Positions 8,286 to 17,864 of a DNA stretch of 64,000 nt are shown one piece after another. Position 1 is the first letter of the stretch. Each line of letters starts with the position of its first letter. The notes under the pieces are model-generated. The model was given only the letters and a program-made list of their open reading frames with translations, was not told where the DNA came from and ran no database searches. The stretch spans positions 62,001-126,000 of the forward strand of contig NZ_JABAIT010000004.1 of NCBI RefSeq assembly GCF_012843265.1. The letters run 5' to 3'. The DNA is from Bacillus sp. DNRA2. Lineage in GTDB: Bacteria; Bacillota; Bacilli; Bacillales; Cytobacillaceae. Position numbers and translations under genes: made by a program.

Positions 8286-9477
8286 ACTGATTGGAATCGG
8301 TGATGATGGTAAACAGAGCTTGCTACCAATCTATGAAAAATGGATATATGAAAGTGAAGTTCTGATTGGAGGAAAGCGCCATTTAAGCTTTTTCCCTGAT
8401 TACAAGGGAGAAACCTGGGCGATAGAGGGCGGCTTGACCTCACTTGTCGGGGCGTTGTGCGAGGAGACTCGAAACGTAGTTATTTTAGCCTCAGGGGATC
8501 CGATGTTTTACGGAATTGGCGGGTTTCTTTCAAGTAAGCTCGAGCTAGAGATTTACCCAGCGCTTAGCTCGATTCAACTGGCATTTGCCCGGATGGGTGA
8601 GTGCTGGCACGATGCTTATTTAACGAGCGTTCATGGGCGGAGCATGATGGGGCTTTCTCAGCGCATTGATGGAAGGGAAAAGATTGCGATTTTAACAGAT
8701 GGCACAAATACACCTAATAAACTAGCAAGCTATTTATTGTCATTTGGAATGATGGAATATACGGCGTTTGTCGCTGAGAATTTAGGCGGCGAAGCGGAGC
8801 GATGCCGCTGGTTTGAGCTACAGGAAATGCTGGATGAAACCTTTTCACCACTTAATGTGGTGATCTTAAAAAAGGTTGGTGATAGTCCCGTTTGGCCGCT
8901 TGGGATTGACGATGAGCACTTTATTCAGCGCAAGCCTTTAAAAGGATTAATTACGAAGAAAGAGGTTCGGACGTTAAGCTTGAGCGCATTGCGATTATCA
9001 GAAAAAAGTGTGGTTTGGGACATTGGTACTTGTACTGGCTCAGTTGCGATTGAAGCTGGAAAAATCGCGCGTGAAGGTAGCGTGTTTGCGATAGAGAAAA
9101 ATGAGGCTGATTTGGCTAATTGTCGTGAAAATTTACGGAAGTTTCGAGTGGATGCCACGGTGGTACAGGGGAAAGCGCCAGAGGGCTTAGCGGATTTTTC
9201 AGCCCCAGATGCTGTCTTTATTGGCGGAACTGGCGGTGGAATGTCCGGAATTCTCGATGTATGCTGCAGCCGTTTGAAGCCAAATGGTCGGATTGTCTTG
9301 AATGCTGTAACGATTGAAAATTTAGCCGATGCTCAGACAGCTTTTAAAGAACGAGGCTTTAAAACAGAGATTACTTTAGTGCAAATCTCGCGGAGTCAGC
9401 CGATTTTAAACTTAACGCGATTTGAAGGGTTAAATCCGGTATATATTATTGCGGCGGAGCGGGAGGAAGGAGAATAA
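8269..9477 (+). CDS. cbiET: CbiET fusion: C5/C15 methyltransferase and C12 decarboxylase
   Basis: 402 residues. Residues 1 to about 205 are a CbiE-type tetrapyrrole methylase ([24 protein letters not shown]). From about 215 a CbiT Rossmann methyltransferase follows ([16 protein letters not shown] near 250, FIGGTGGGM near 320) that methylates C15 and decarboxylates the C12 acetate. The two are fused, like CobL of the aerobic route and CbiET of B. megaterium. AGGTGAG precedes the ATG within cbiD. Confidence 0.95.
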   Translation: MKKSIKLIGIGDDGKQSLLPIYEKWIYESEVLIGGKRHLSFFPDYKGETWAIEGGLTSLVGALCEETRNVVILASGDPMFYGIGGFLSSKLELEIYPALSSIQLAFARMGECWHDAYLTSVHGRSMMGLSQRIDGREKIAILTDGTNTPNKLASYLLSFGMMEYTAFVAENLGGEAERCRWFELQEMLDETFSPLNVVILKKVGDSPVWPLGIDDEHFIQRKPLKGLITKKEVRTLSLSALRLSEKSVVWDIGTCTGSVAIEAGKIAREGSVFAIEKNEADLANCRENLRKFRVDATVVQGKAPEGLADFSAPDAVFIGGTGGGMSGILDVCCSRLKPNGRIVLNAVTIENLADAQTAFKERGFKTEITLVQISRSQPILNLTRFEGLNPVYIIAAEREEGE

Positions 9478-9478
9478 C

Positions 9479-10180
9479 ATGATAGGAACTTTATATGGTT
9501 TAGGGGTCGGACCTGGAGATCCGGAATTAATCACTGTCAAAGCGTTTCGGAAATTAAAGGAAGCAGCAGTGATAGCTTACCCAAAAAAACAGCGCGGCAG
9601 TAAAAGCTATGCCCAAAAAATTATTGATGCTTATTTTCAGCCTCAGGAAAAGGAATTGCTTGGTCTTGTGTTCCCGATGACGAAAAATCAGGAAATCCTT
9701 GATCAGAAATGGACTGAAACGGTCGAGGATGTATGGGACAAACTTCAAGAAGGCAAAGATGTTGCCTTTGTCACGGAAGGTGATCCGTTATTATACAGTA
9801 CCTTCATTCACATGATGCGGTTGATGCAGGAGCGCCATCCAGAGGCGCCAATTGAGGTGGTCCCGGGGATTTCATCAATTAATGGGGCTGCATCAAGACT
9901 CGGATTGCCACTTGCCGATGGCGATGAGCAGGTCGCAATTGTGCCAGCACGGGATGATTATGAAGCGATGAAAAAAGTATTAGAAGACAATGACTGCGTT
10001 ATTTTTATCAAAATTGCCAAAGTCATTGAGTCGATGCTGTCGTTATTACGTGACATGGATTTGCTTGAAAACGCCTCTGTCGTCACGAAGGTAACATCAG
10101 ATGAGGAGATCATTTGGAAGGCATCCGAGCTTGATGGAGTTGAGTTGCAATATTTAACGCTAATGGTGGTGAGAAAATAA
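9479..10180 (+). CDS. cbiL: Cobalt-factor II C20-methyltransferase CbiL
   Basis: 233 residues. GLGVGPGDPELITVKA near the N-terminus and VPGISSINGAASRLGLPLA in the middle are typical of the C20 methylase of the corrin pathway; CbiL works on cobalt-factor II. ATG 9479 is chosen because GGAGGAAGGAGAA precedes it; an in-frame start 30 bases earlier lies inside cbiET. Ends just before the cbiF start (TAAATG). Confidence 0.93.
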   Translation: MIGTLYGLGVGPGDPELITVKAFRKLKEAAVIAYPKKQRGSKSYAQKIIDAYFQPQEKELLGLVFPMTKNQEILDQKWTETVEDVWDKLQEGKDVAFVTEGDPLLYSTFIHMMRLMQERHPEAPIEVVPGISSINGAASRLGLPLADGDEQVAIVPARDDYEAMKKVLEDNDCVIFIKIAKVIESMLSLLRDMDLLENASVVTKVTSDEEIIWKASELDGVELQYLTLMVVRK

Positions 10181-10954
10181 ATGAAGCTATACATAATTGG
10201 TGCAGGCCCGGGCGATCCGGATTTGATTACGGTTAAAGGCTTGAAGCTGCTGCAGGAGGCAGATGTGGTGCTGTATGCGGATTCGCTTGTCAGTGAGGAT
10301 TTGGTGAAAAAATCCAAACCTAGTGCTGAAGTATTAAAAACGGCTGGAATGCATTTGGAAGAAATGGTTGAGGTTATGGTTGAACGGATTCGCGCTGGTA
10401 AAAAAGTTGTTCGCGTTCACACTGGCGATCCAGCGATGTATGGAGCAATTATGGAACAAATTTCCCTGTTGAAAAAAGCAGGGATTGCGGTGGAAATTGT
10501 TCCTGGAGTGAGCTCGGTATTTGCCGCAGCTGCTGCAGCACAGGCGGAGTTAACGATCCCTGATTTGACGCAAACAGTGATTTTAACACGGGCTGAAGGA
10601 CGTACCCCGGTACCGGAATTGGAAAAACTACGGGATTTAGCGTCCCATCAATGTACGATTGGGTTATTTTTAAGTGCGACGTTGACGAAAAAGGTTGTTC
10701 AAGAGCTGCTTGATGCAGGCTGGAGCAAGGATACACCTGTTGTTGTTGTTTATAAAGCAACATGGCCGGATCAAAAAATTATTCGGACAACGGTGGAAAA
10801 TTTGGATGAAGCAATGCGTACAAATGGTGTTAGAAAACAGGCGATGATTTTAGCCGGCTGGGCCCTTGATGAAAATATTCATAATAAAGAGTATCGTTCA
10901 AAGCTTTATGATAAGCACTTTACACATGGCTTCCGGCGAAAGGTTGATGCGTAA
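10181..10954 (+). CDS. cbiF: Cobalt-precorrin-4 C11-methyltransferase CbiF
   Basis: 257 residues. YIIGAGPGDPDLITVKG start, RVHTGDPAMYGA near 85, VPGVSSVFAAAAA near 107 and LTRAEGRTPVP are characteristic of CobM/CbiF. It adds the C11 methyl before CbiG opens the delta-lactone. Abuts cbiL and cbiG without gaps, so it is part of the same transcript. Confidence 0.95.
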   Translation: MKLYIIGAGPGDPDLITVKGLKLLQEADVVLYADSLVSEDLVKKSKPSAEVLKTAGMHLEEMVEVMVERIRAGKKVVRVHTGDPAMYGAIMEQISLLKKAGIAVEIVPGVSSVFAAAAAAQAELTIPDLTQTVILTRAEGRTPVPELEKLRDLASHQCTIGLFLSATLTKKVVQELLDAGWSKDTPVVVVYKATWPDQKIIRTTVENLDEAMRTNGVRKQAMILAGWALDENIHNKEYRSKLYDKHFTHGFRRKVDA

Positions 10955-12088
10955 ATGATTACGCTTGCTGAGGGACAGATACCAGAGGTTCGGGTTGAGG
11001 GCGATTATGCGATTGTGGCAATCACAAAGCATGGGGTTGAAATCGCACGCACGCTTGGACAGTCATTCCAAAATGCCGATGTTTATTACATGTCCAAGCT
11101 TGCAAAGCGCGATGAGGAACGACGGGGCATTCAGTTATTCGAAGGCAGCGTCCGTTTGTTGTTTCCCGCGTTGTTTCCTGCCTATAAAGGCTTGATAGTA
11201 ATCATTTCACTAGGAGCAGTGGTACGAATGATTGCTCCGCTTTTGCAGGATAAAAAGGTCGATCCGGCAGTTGTCGTTATTGATGATAAGGGTGAACATG
11301 TTATCAGCGTTTTATCAGGACATCTTGGTGGAGCGAATGAATTGACGCATGAGGTGGCAGCTTCACTTGGCGCTCGGCCAATTATCACTACGGCTTCCGA
11401 TGTTGGGCAAACGATTCCGGTTGACTTGTTTGGGAAGCGATTCGGTTGGGTTTGGGATTCAGCATCGGCTTTGAAGCTAACCCCAGTTAGCGCAGCGGTA
11501 GTGAATGAAGAAGCGGTGGCGATTGTCCAGGAATCTGGTGAGAAAACTTGGTGGGAATATGATCGACCACTGCCGGGGCATTTTAGTGTTTATGCTTCGG
11601 TTGAGGAGGCACTTTCGGTGGGCGGTTTCTCAGCTACGCTTGTCATTACCCACCGTTTGTTGGAGGATGCGGTGTCTCGGCAGATTCTCGAGAATGGTGT
11701 ACTGTATCGACCAAAGGTACTTGCGCTTGGAATCGGCTGTAATCGCGGGACATCTGCTGAGGAGATTGGTGCGGTTATTGATGAAACGTTAGTGGAATTA
11801 GGCTTTTCCAAGAAGTGCGTCAAGGCGATTTGCACGATTGATTTGAAAAAGGATGAAGTTGGGCTGCTTGAAGTGGCCGAACGCCATGGCTGGGAGTTTG
11901 TCTATTATTCTCCGGAGGTGCTTAATTCAGTTAAGATTAAGGACCCATCCGAAACAGTGTTCAAATATACTGGTGCATATGGAGTCAGCGAGCCGGCAGT
12001 AATGTTGTATAGCGGAGCTTGCGAGTTAGCGTTGGTAAAGAAAAAATCAGGCAATGTCACCATCTCAGTCGGGGTCATTCAGCATTAA
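10955..12088 (+). CDS. cbiG: Cobalt-precorrin-5A hydrolase CbiG
   Basis: 377 residues. Contains an N-terminal region ending in ISLGAVVRMIAPLL, VVVIDDKGEHVISVLSGHLGGANELT near residue 95-120 and the C-terminal CbiG/CobE-type domain (LALGIGCNRGTSAEEI near 252). It opens the lactone and releases the two-carbon fragment as acetaldehyde, the step that marks the anaerobic route. Last gene of unit 1; a palindrome and a second riboswitch follow before cbiA. Confidence 0.94.
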   Translation: MITLAEGQIPEVRVEGDYAIVAITKHGVEIARTLGQSFQNADVYYMSKLAKRDEERRGIQLFEGSVRLLFPALFPAYKGLIVIISLGAVVRMIAPLLQDKKVDPAVVVIDDKGEHVISVLSGHLGGANELTHEVAASLGARPIITTASDVGQTIPVDLFGKRFGWVWDSASALKLTPVSAAVVNEEAVAIVQESGEKTWWEYDRPLPGHFSVYASVEEALSVGGFSATLVITHRLLEDAVSRQILENGVLYRPKVLALGIGCNRGTSAEEIGAVIDETLVELGFSKKCVKAICTIDLKKDEVGLLEVAERHGWEFVYYSPEVLNSVKIKDPSETVFKYTGAYGVSEPAVMLYSGACELALVKKKSGNVTISVGVIQH

Positions 12089-12100
12089 AGTCTAGTCTGT

Positions 12101-12149
12101 TACCGCGTTAAAGCAATGGGGGACTGTCCCCCATCGCTTTAATGCGGTA
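12101..12149. repeat. Palindromic repeat element, copy 2 (before cobalamin riboswitch 2)
   Basis: Inverted arms of 24 bases around a single T (12125) with two non-Watson-Crick positions. The core gggggac-t-gtccccc and the outer ttaaagc/gctttaa match copy 1 at 1849-1891. It lies 13 bases after the end of cbiG and could also act as a weak transcription end, but no long T run follows. Confidence 0.8.
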
Positions 12150-12158
12150 AAAATTTTG

Positions 12159-12187
12159 TTGAAAATTAACAAATATTAAGATAATAT
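12159..12187 (+). promoter_or_regulatory. Sigma-A promoter of the second cobalamin unit
   Basis: TTGAAA (12159-12164), 17-base spacer, TAATAT (12182-12187), the same hexamers and spacing as the promoter at 1915-1943. Confidence 0.7.
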
Positions 12188-12237
12188 GAGTCTGAGTTAG
12201 ATAATAATAATCTATTAAGATAATAATAATTAAATAT

Positions 12238-12470
12238 CCGTTTAGAAAGGTGCATAGCTCGCGTTTGGGGTTGTGTGAAAAGGGAAGACGGTGTAAATCC
12301 GTCACGGTACCCGCCACTGTATTGGGGAGTTCCATTGCATTTGTCACTGATGAAAGTTGGGAAGACACATGGAATAGAGAACCAGAGTCAGGAGACCTGC
12401 CTTTATCTAAACACTTCTGTAACCTACGGGCCTATGGGTGGAAGTGTGAAGGAATACATATTGTTAATTC
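12238..12470 (+). promoter_or_regulatory. Cobalamin (AdoCbl) riboswitch 2
   Basis: Closely similar to riboswitch 1: AAAGGTGC, GGGAAGACGGT, ATCCGTCACGGTACC, B12 box CCCGCCACTGT near 12310, closing AGTCAGGAGACCTGCC near 12387-12402, then the same ACACTTC/GAAGTGT stem. It controls cbiA and downstream genes through the terminator at 12486. Confidence 0.93.
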
Positions 12471-12485
12471 TGTTATATGTAAATT

Positions 12486-12516
12486 CGCACCCCTGCTATA
12501 GTAGGGGTGTTTTTTG
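12486..12516 (+). terminator. Riboswitch 2 expression-platform terminator
   Basis: GCACCCCTGC / AGTAGGGGTGT hairpin followed by TTTTTTG, placed between aptamer and cbiA as in riboswitch 1. Confidence 0.83.
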
Positions 12517-12542
12517 TGTATGCAGCGAAAGGAGGCAACAAA

Positions 12543-13922
12543 ATGTCAACAACAATATCCCGAAGACTTGTTATTGCCGGAACAGGAAGCGGCGTTGGCA
12601 AAACAACCATTACAATCGGACTCATGGCAGCACTAATACAGAAGGGCTACAGTGTTCAAGGCTTCAAATGTGGCCCGGATTATATTGATCCAAGTTATCA
12701 CAGTGCTATTACGGGCAGGCCATCGCGGAACATTGACAGCTGGATGCTGAACCATGAGCTCGTCAAAGAAATCGTCCAAAAAAATAGCCAAAATGTAGAC
12801 ATTGCCATCATTGAAGGTGTTATGGGCTTTTATGATGGAAAAGATCCTCGCAACAATTCTGGGACAACAGCGGAAATTAGCGTCATTACAAAAAGTCCAG
12901 TTGTCCTAATCGTCAATTGTGCCAGTATCGCCCGCAGTGCTGCAGCAATTGTGAAAGGCTTTCAGCTACTGGACCCGGAAACGAATATCGCTGCGGTTAT
13001 CGTCAATCGTGTCGGTAGTGAGGGTCATTACAAACTTGTAAAAACGGCGATTGAGCAGGAATGCGGTATTCCGGTTGTCGGCTATTTAAAACGAGATGCA
13101 GATCTGACTATTCCAGAGCGTCATCTCGGGCTTGTCCCATCAATTGAGCGGGGTGAGCTAGATTTCTTTTTTGAAAAATTAACCCAAACCATCCTTGAAA
13201 CAGTTGATGTTGATCAACTATTTGAATTAGCCATCGCACCAGAGCTTGAAATCACCTCGAGCCAATTCGCGAAGCGCTGTGAAGAACCGAGCGTCAGAAT
13301 CGCTGTCGCAAAGGATGCCGCGTTTAATTTTTACTATCAGGAAAATTTGGAGCTGCTTGAAGCTTATGGAGCAGAGCTTGTCCCATTTTCGCCCTTAGCT
13401 GGCGAAGTAATCCCTGAAAATGTGCAGGGCTTGTACCTTGGCGGAGGTTTTCCAGAGGAGTTTGCTGCGGAATTAGCAGCCAATAATGAGGTCAAGGATT
13501 CAATAAGAGCAGCCATTACAGATGGTTTACCAACCTTGGCCGAATGCGGAGGATTTATGTATTTAACCGGGGCGATCGAAACCACTGACGCAAAGCAATT
13601 CCCAATGGTCGGAATCATTCCTGGTAAAGTAAAAATGCAATCAAAATTAGCTGCACTTGGATATCGAGAAATTACTGGTGAGCCTGGCAACTTCCTTTTA
13701 CCGGGACAGCTTCAAGCAAAGGGACATGAATTTCACTATTCTACCTTTGAACCAGCAACAGAAATCCAGCCCGCTTACCAAACGAAAGGGATGCGTGGCA
13801 AGAAGCCTGAAGGTTATTTAAATGGAAATCTTATTGCCGGGTACACCCATTTTCATTTTGGCTCATGCCCTGAGATGGTAGAAAATTGGATTAACAAGTG
13901 TAAGGAGCGTCAATATGACTAA
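12543..13922 (+). CDS. cbiA: Cobyrinate a,c-diamide synthase CbiA
   Basis: 459 residues. N-terminal ATPase with P-loop GTGSGVGKTT (about 13-22) and a C-terminal class I glutamine amidotransferase domain with LAEC335GGFMYL carrying the catalytic cysteine. It amidates the a and c side chains using glutamine and ATP. ATG 12543 follows GAAAGGAGGCAAC; an in-frame start further upstream lies in the terminator loop region. The 3' end overlaps cbiP by eight bases. Confidence 0.95.
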   Translation: MSTTISRRLVIAGTGSGVGKTTITIGLMAALIQKGYSVQGFKCGPDYIDPSYHSAITGRPSRNIDSWMLNHELVKEIVQKNSQNVDIAIIEGVMGFYDGKDPRNNSGTTAEISVITKSPVVLIVNCASIARSAAAIVKGFQLLDPETNIAAVIVNRVGSEGHYKLVKTAIEQECGIPVVGYLKRDADLTIPERHLGLVPSIERGELDFFFEKLTQTILETVDVDQLFELAIAPELEITSSQFAKRCEEPSVRIAVAKDAAFNFYYQENLELLEAYGAELVPFSPLAGEVIPENVQGLYLGGGFPEEFAAELAANNEVKDSIRAAITDGLPTLAECGGFMYLTGAIETTDAKQFPMVGIIPGKVKMQSKLAALGYREITGEPGNFLLPGQLQAKGHEFHYSTFEPATEIQPAYQTKGMRGKKPEGYLNGNLIAGYTHFHFGSCPEMVENWINKCKERQYD

Positions 13923-15471
13923 AGCCCTTCCGATTATGTTTCAAGGAACCCATTCCGATGCGGGAAAAAGTGTAATTGTAACAGCGTTTTGCCGAATCTT
14001 TGCCCAAGATGGCTGGAAAACGGTGCCGTTTAAATCGCAAAACATGGCGCTAAATTCCTATATCACGGTTGATGGAAAAGAAATTGGCCGAGCTCAAGGT
14101 GTTCAGGCTGAGGCAGCAAAGGTTATTGCAACGACTGATATGAATCCGATTTTACTAAAGCCGAATCGCGGCAATCAAGCCCAGGTTGTGGTGCATGGCA
14201 AGCCGTATAAAAATATGGAAGCAGGCGCATACCGTCAGGATTTTTATCAGCAAGGATTACAAATGATTAGCGAAGCTTTGGATCGTCTTTCCGAAACAAA
14301 TGAGCGGATTGTGATTGAAGGGGCAGGCAGTCCGGCAGAAATTAATTTGAATGACCGTGAGATGGTCAATATGCGCGTGGCGCGGATGGCTAACGCACCG
14401 GTTGTTTTGGTTGGTGATATCGAAAAAGGCGGGGTGTTTGCGAGTTTAGTAGGAACCCTTCAGCTTCTAGAGCCGGAGGACCGCGACCGTGTTATAGGCG
14501 TGGTCATTAATAAATTCCGCGGTGATGTGAAGCTGCTTGAGTCAGGTCTTACGTGGTTTGAGGAGTACACCGGCAAGCCTGTCTTAGGTGTCGTTCCGTA
14601 TCTACCAAACCTAAATATCGACGCCGAGGATTCGGTTATTTTGGATCAATATACATCCGCGCAAAATCACGACAAAGAAATTGATATTGCCGTGATTCAA
14701 TACCCGAAAATTTCTAATTTTACCGATGTTGATCCATTTTTTGTGGAGCCCGACTGTCATGTTCGGTTTATCACGTCAGTTGACCAGTTGAAGGAACCTG
14801 ATTTAATTATTTTACCTGGCAGTAAAAATACAATAGAAGATTTTCAGTTTTTACAAGATAGTGGTTTAGCTAAAAAAATCATTGAGTTACATCATCAGAA
14901 AAAGACAAGGTTGTTTGGAATCTGTGGCGGATATCAAATGCTAGGTGAGTCCGTTGCGGACCCATATGCAATTGAATCACCGCTTGCGTTATCGGAAGGA
15001 CTCGGTCTATTACCGGTGCAAACGACGATTACCCAAGAAAAGACGACGGTCCAATCTCAAGGGGAAATTCATTTTTGTGGTAAAATATTCAAGGTGGAAG
15101 GTTACGAGATTCACATGGGCAGCTCGCTCATTGCAGGTGATGGACAGAAGTTGATTTCAACCATCGCAAGTACCGATGGCTGTAAAAATCAAGATGAGAG
15201 TGTCGTTGGTACGTATTTCCATGGGATTTTCCATAATGATGAATTACGCGAAACGCTAATCAATGAACTTCGTGCGCATAAAGGGTTAGCACCAATCTTT
15301 GAACGAGTTTCTTTTAATCAAATTCGGGAAGAAGCGTTTGACCGTTTGGCTGATCACGTTCGAGCGCATGTTAATATCGCTTTTATAGAAGAAAAAATGA
15401 TAGAATTTCACCAACAAAAAGGAGAGTTGAAAAATGATTCAACAATTAACAGCAATTCAACCAGTCGATAA
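13915..15471 (+). CDS. cbiP: Cobyric acid synthase CbiP
   Basis: 518 residues. N-terminal P-loop-like QGTHSDAGKS (10-19), then a GAT domain with LFGIC337GGYQMLG and a late GTYFHGIFH histidine motif. It amidates four side chains (b, d, e, g) of adenosylcobyrinate diamide. Also known as CobQ. The last 38 bases overlap cobT in another frame; that tail (SNSTSR) is poorly conserved in appearance. Confidence 0.94.
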   Translation: MTKALPIMFQGTHSDAGKSVIVTAFCRIFAQDGWKTVPFKSQNMALNSYITVDGKEIGRAQGVQAEAAKVIATTDMNPILLKPNRGNQAQVVVHGKPYKNMEAGAYRQDFYQQGLQMISEALDRLSETNERIVIEGAGSPAEINLNDREMVNMRVARMANAPVVLVGDIEKGGVFASLVGTLQLLEPEDRDRVIGVVINKFRGDVKLLESGLTWFEEYTGKPVLGVVPYLPNLNIDAEDSVILDQYTSAQNHDKEIDIAVIQYPKISNFTDVDPFFVEPDCHVRFITSVDQLKEPDLIILPGSKNTIEDFQFLQDSGLAKKIIELHHQKKTRLFGICGGYQMLGESVADPYAIESPLALSEGLGLLPVQTTITQEKTTVQSQGEIHFCGKIFKVEGYEIHMGSSLIAGDGQKLISTIASTDGCKNQDESVVGTYFHGIFHNDELRETLINELRAHKGLAPIFERVSFNQIREEAFDRLADHVRAHVNIAFIEEKMIEFHQQKGELKNDSTINSNSTSR

Positions 15472-16477
15472 GGAACAAGGTAAACAGGTAGCACAGTACA
15501 TCGATACGTTAACAAAGCCAATTGGCAGTCTTGGCAGATTAGAGGAGCTTGCAATTCAGCTTGGTGAAATTACGGGCGAGGCATTTCCAACCGTAACACC
15601 ACCAGCAGTTATTACATTTGCTGCTGATCATGGAATTGTTAAGGAAGGCGTGTCAGCTTATCCGCAAGAAGTAACAGCGCAAATGGTGTTGAATTTCTTA
15701 AGCGGTGGCGCAGGTATTAACGTGTTTAGCCGCCAAATTGGCGCTAAATTTGAAATTGTTGATGTTGGAGTGGCAGGAGATTTAGAGCATCCAGGCTTAA
15801 CGTCGAAAAAAGTTCGCTATGGTACCGGCAATTTCTTGGTTGAGGATGCCATGACTCGTGATGAAGTCGAACAAGCCTTGGCGGTTGGTTATGAGCGTGC
15901 TCAGAAAATGTTTGATGAAGGTGCAAAATGCTTAATCGTTGGTGAAATGGGGATTGGAAACACGACGCCAAGCAGTGCGATTATTCAGGTGTTAAGTGGA
16001 AAAAATATTACCGAGCTTGTCGGTAGCGGTACTGGAATTGATTCAGACCAAGTTAAACATAAGCAAGCAATCATCATGCGTTCGATTGAAGCACGCCAGC
16101 CTGATAAGACTGATGCAATTGATTTATTGGTAAAACTCGGTGGCTTGGAAATTGCGGCGATGACAGGGGCGATGCTTGCTGCTTGTGCAAATCGAGTTCC
16201 TATTTTACTAGATGGATTTATTTGTACGGTTTCTGGGGTGTTAGCAGCAATGATGAACGAGCATGCTCGTGATTATATGATTGTTGGTCACCGTTCGGTT
16301 GAGATTGGCCATGATGTTGCCATCAATCTACTTGGGAAAAAACCATTGCTTGACCTCGGTTTACGATTAGGCGAAGGTACAGGCGCAGCGGTCGCATTCC
16401 CGATTTTACAATCAGCAACGCTTATGTTAAAAGAAATGGCAACATTTGCGTCTGCAGGTGTTTCAGGCAAAGAATAA
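15434..16477 (+). CDS. cobT: Nicotinate-nucleotide:dimethylbenzimidazole phosphoribosyltransferase CobT
   Basis: 347 residues. TLTKPIGSLGRLEELAIQL near residue 20, FAADHGIVKEGVSAYP near 62, and LGLRLGEGTGAA near the C-terminus, whose Glu is the family's catalytic base. It makes alpha-ribazole phosphate for the lower ligand. AAAAGGAGAG precedes the ATG inside the end of cbiP. No bluB for dimethylbenzimidazole synthesis is present in this window. Confidence 0.95.
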   Translation: MIQQLTAIQPVDKEQGKQVAQYIDTLTKPIGSLGRLEELAIQLGEITGEAFPTVTPPAVITFAADHGIVKEGVSAYPQEVTAQMVLNFLSGGAGINVFSRQIGAKFEIVDVGVAGDLEHPGLTSKKVRYGTGNFLVEDAMTRDEVEQALAVGYERAQKMFDEGAKCLIVGEMGIGNTTPSSAIIQVLSGKNITELVGSGTGIDSDQVKHKQAIIMRSIEARQPDKTDAIDLLVKLGGLEIAAMTGAMLAACANRVPILLDGFICTVSGVLAAMMNEHARDYMIVGHRSVEIGHDVAINLLGKKPLLDLGLRLGEGTGAAVAFPILQSATLMLKEMATFASAGVSGKE

Positions 16478-16495
16478 CGTTCAGGGGGAACAAAG

Positions 16496-17245
16496 ATGGC
16501 AGGTACGGTTTATTTAGTAGGAGCGGGTCCAGGGGATCCAAAATTAATTACGGTGTACGGAATGGAATGCATCCAAAAAGCGGATGTGATTCTTTACGAC
16601 CGTCTTGTTAATGAAAAATTGTTAGGATATGCGAAGCCTGAGGCCGAGCTGATCTTTGTTGGCAAACTACCTGGCAAGCATGAGGTCATTCAGGATAGAA
16701 TTAACGAGCTGATGGTGGAGCATGCGCAGCTTGGTAAGACCGTTACTCGCTTGAAAGGCGGCGACCCGTGCGTATTCGGTCGGGTTGGTGAAGAGGCCGA
16801 GGTCTTGGCAGAGCACGGGATTGGCTTTGAAATCGTTCCCGGCATTACGTCTGGGATTGCCGCACCGGCTTATGCTGGAATTCCAGTCACGCATCGCGAT
16901 TTTGCCTCATCATTTGCGATTGTAACTGGCCACGGTCGTGCAGAAAAGAACGCTGATGGGATCAATTGGGCGGCTTTGGCAACAGGAATTGATACGATTG
17001 CCTTTTATATGGGAGTGGGCAATTTACAATATATTTGCGAGCAGCTTATTGCACATGGAAAAAGTAAAGATACACCTGCAGCGCTGATTCAGTGGGGCAC
17101 GACAGCTAAACAGCGGACGGTCACGGGTACATTGGCGACGATTGAAGGGGTAGCAGCCGAAGCAAATATTACCCATCCAGCGATTGTCTTGGTTGGGGAA
17201 GTAATTTCTTTGCGTGAAAAAATAAAATGGTTCACCGAAGCGTAA
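16496..17245 (+). CDS. cobA: Uroporphyrinogen-III C-methyltransferase (SUMT)
   Basis: 249 residues. VYLVGAGPGDPKLITVYG, VTRLKGGDPCVFGRVGEEAE near 80, and VPGITSGIAAPAYAGIPVTHR near 113 are classic SUMT motifs. It makes precorrin-2 from uroporphyrinogen III, drawing substrate from the heme route. A single-function enzyme, so the precorrin-2 dehydrogenase that yields sirohydrochlorin for CbiX must be encoded elsewhere. Confidence 0.95.
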   Translation: MAGTVYLVGAGPGDPKLITVYGMECIQKADVILYDRLVNEKLLGYAKPEAELIFVGKLPGKHEVIQDRINELMVEHAQLGKTVTRLKGGDPCVFGRVGEEAEVLAEHGIGFEIVPGITSGIAAPAYAGIPVTHRDFASSFAIVTGHGRAEKNADGINWAALATGIDTIAFYMGVGNLQYICEQLIAHGKSKDTPAALIQWGTTAKQRTVTGTLATIEGVAAEANITHPAIVLVGEVISLREKIKWFTEA

Positions 17246-17321
17246 GCAAATATGTAATTAGATTTTGAACTGTAACCAAAGGGTTAGGATGATTACAACA
17301 ATGAGGATGGTGGAACAAAAA

Positions 17322-17864
17322 ATGAAAAAAACACAACAAGGCCTGACATTAGTTTATACCGGAGATGGCAAAGGGAAAACCACCGCAGCGTTAGGGATTG
17401 CCATCCGTGCAACTGGTAGTGGCAAAAAGGTACTAATGATTCAATTCATCAAATCGCCAGACCGCAGCACAGGCGAAAAAACAATGTTTGAAAAAATCGG
17501 TATTGAAATGCACCAGCTCGGCATTGGCTTTACATGGACAAAAACGCCTGAAGAACATCGCGAGGCCCTTCGTAAAGCGTGGGAGTTCACGAAAGAAAAG
17601 GTTTATTCTGGCGATTACGATGTCGTTATTTTAGATGAAATTAACAATGCGCTAGCAATCGACAGCTTTCCAATTGATGATGTACTGCCACTTTCTGAAG
17701 TACTTGCGCTCATCAAAAATCGCAGCCAGAGCATGCACTTAATCATTACTGGCCGTTCAGCTAAGCCAGAAATTATCGATGCAGCTGACCTAGTGACGGA
17801 GATGAAAGAAATCAAGCACTATTATCAGGACGGAATACCCGCGGTGAAAGGGATTGAGTATTAA
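17322..17864 (+). CDS. cobO: Corrinoid adenosyltransferase, CobA/CobO/BtuR type
   Basis: 180 residues from ATG 17322. TGDGKGKTTAALG (13-25) is the P-loop of the BtuR family; DVVILDEINNAL and ITGRSAKPEIIDAADLVTEM follow. It transfers the adenosyl group of ATP to cob(I)alamin or its precursors. The start is uncertain: ATGs at 17265, 17289 and 17301 are also in frame; 17322 fits GAGGATGGTGG at 17303-17313 and the family's short N-terminus. The stop overlaps the cobD start (TAATG). Confidence 0.93.
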   Translation: MKKTQQGLTLVYTGDGKGKTTAALGIAIRATGSGKKVLMIQFIKSPDRSTGEKTMFEKIGIEMHQLGIGFTWTKTPEEHREALRKAWEFTKEKVYSGDYDVVILDEINNALAIDSFPIDDVLPLSEVLALIKNRSQSMHLIITGRSAKPEIIDAADLVTEMKEIKHYYQDGIPAVKGIEY

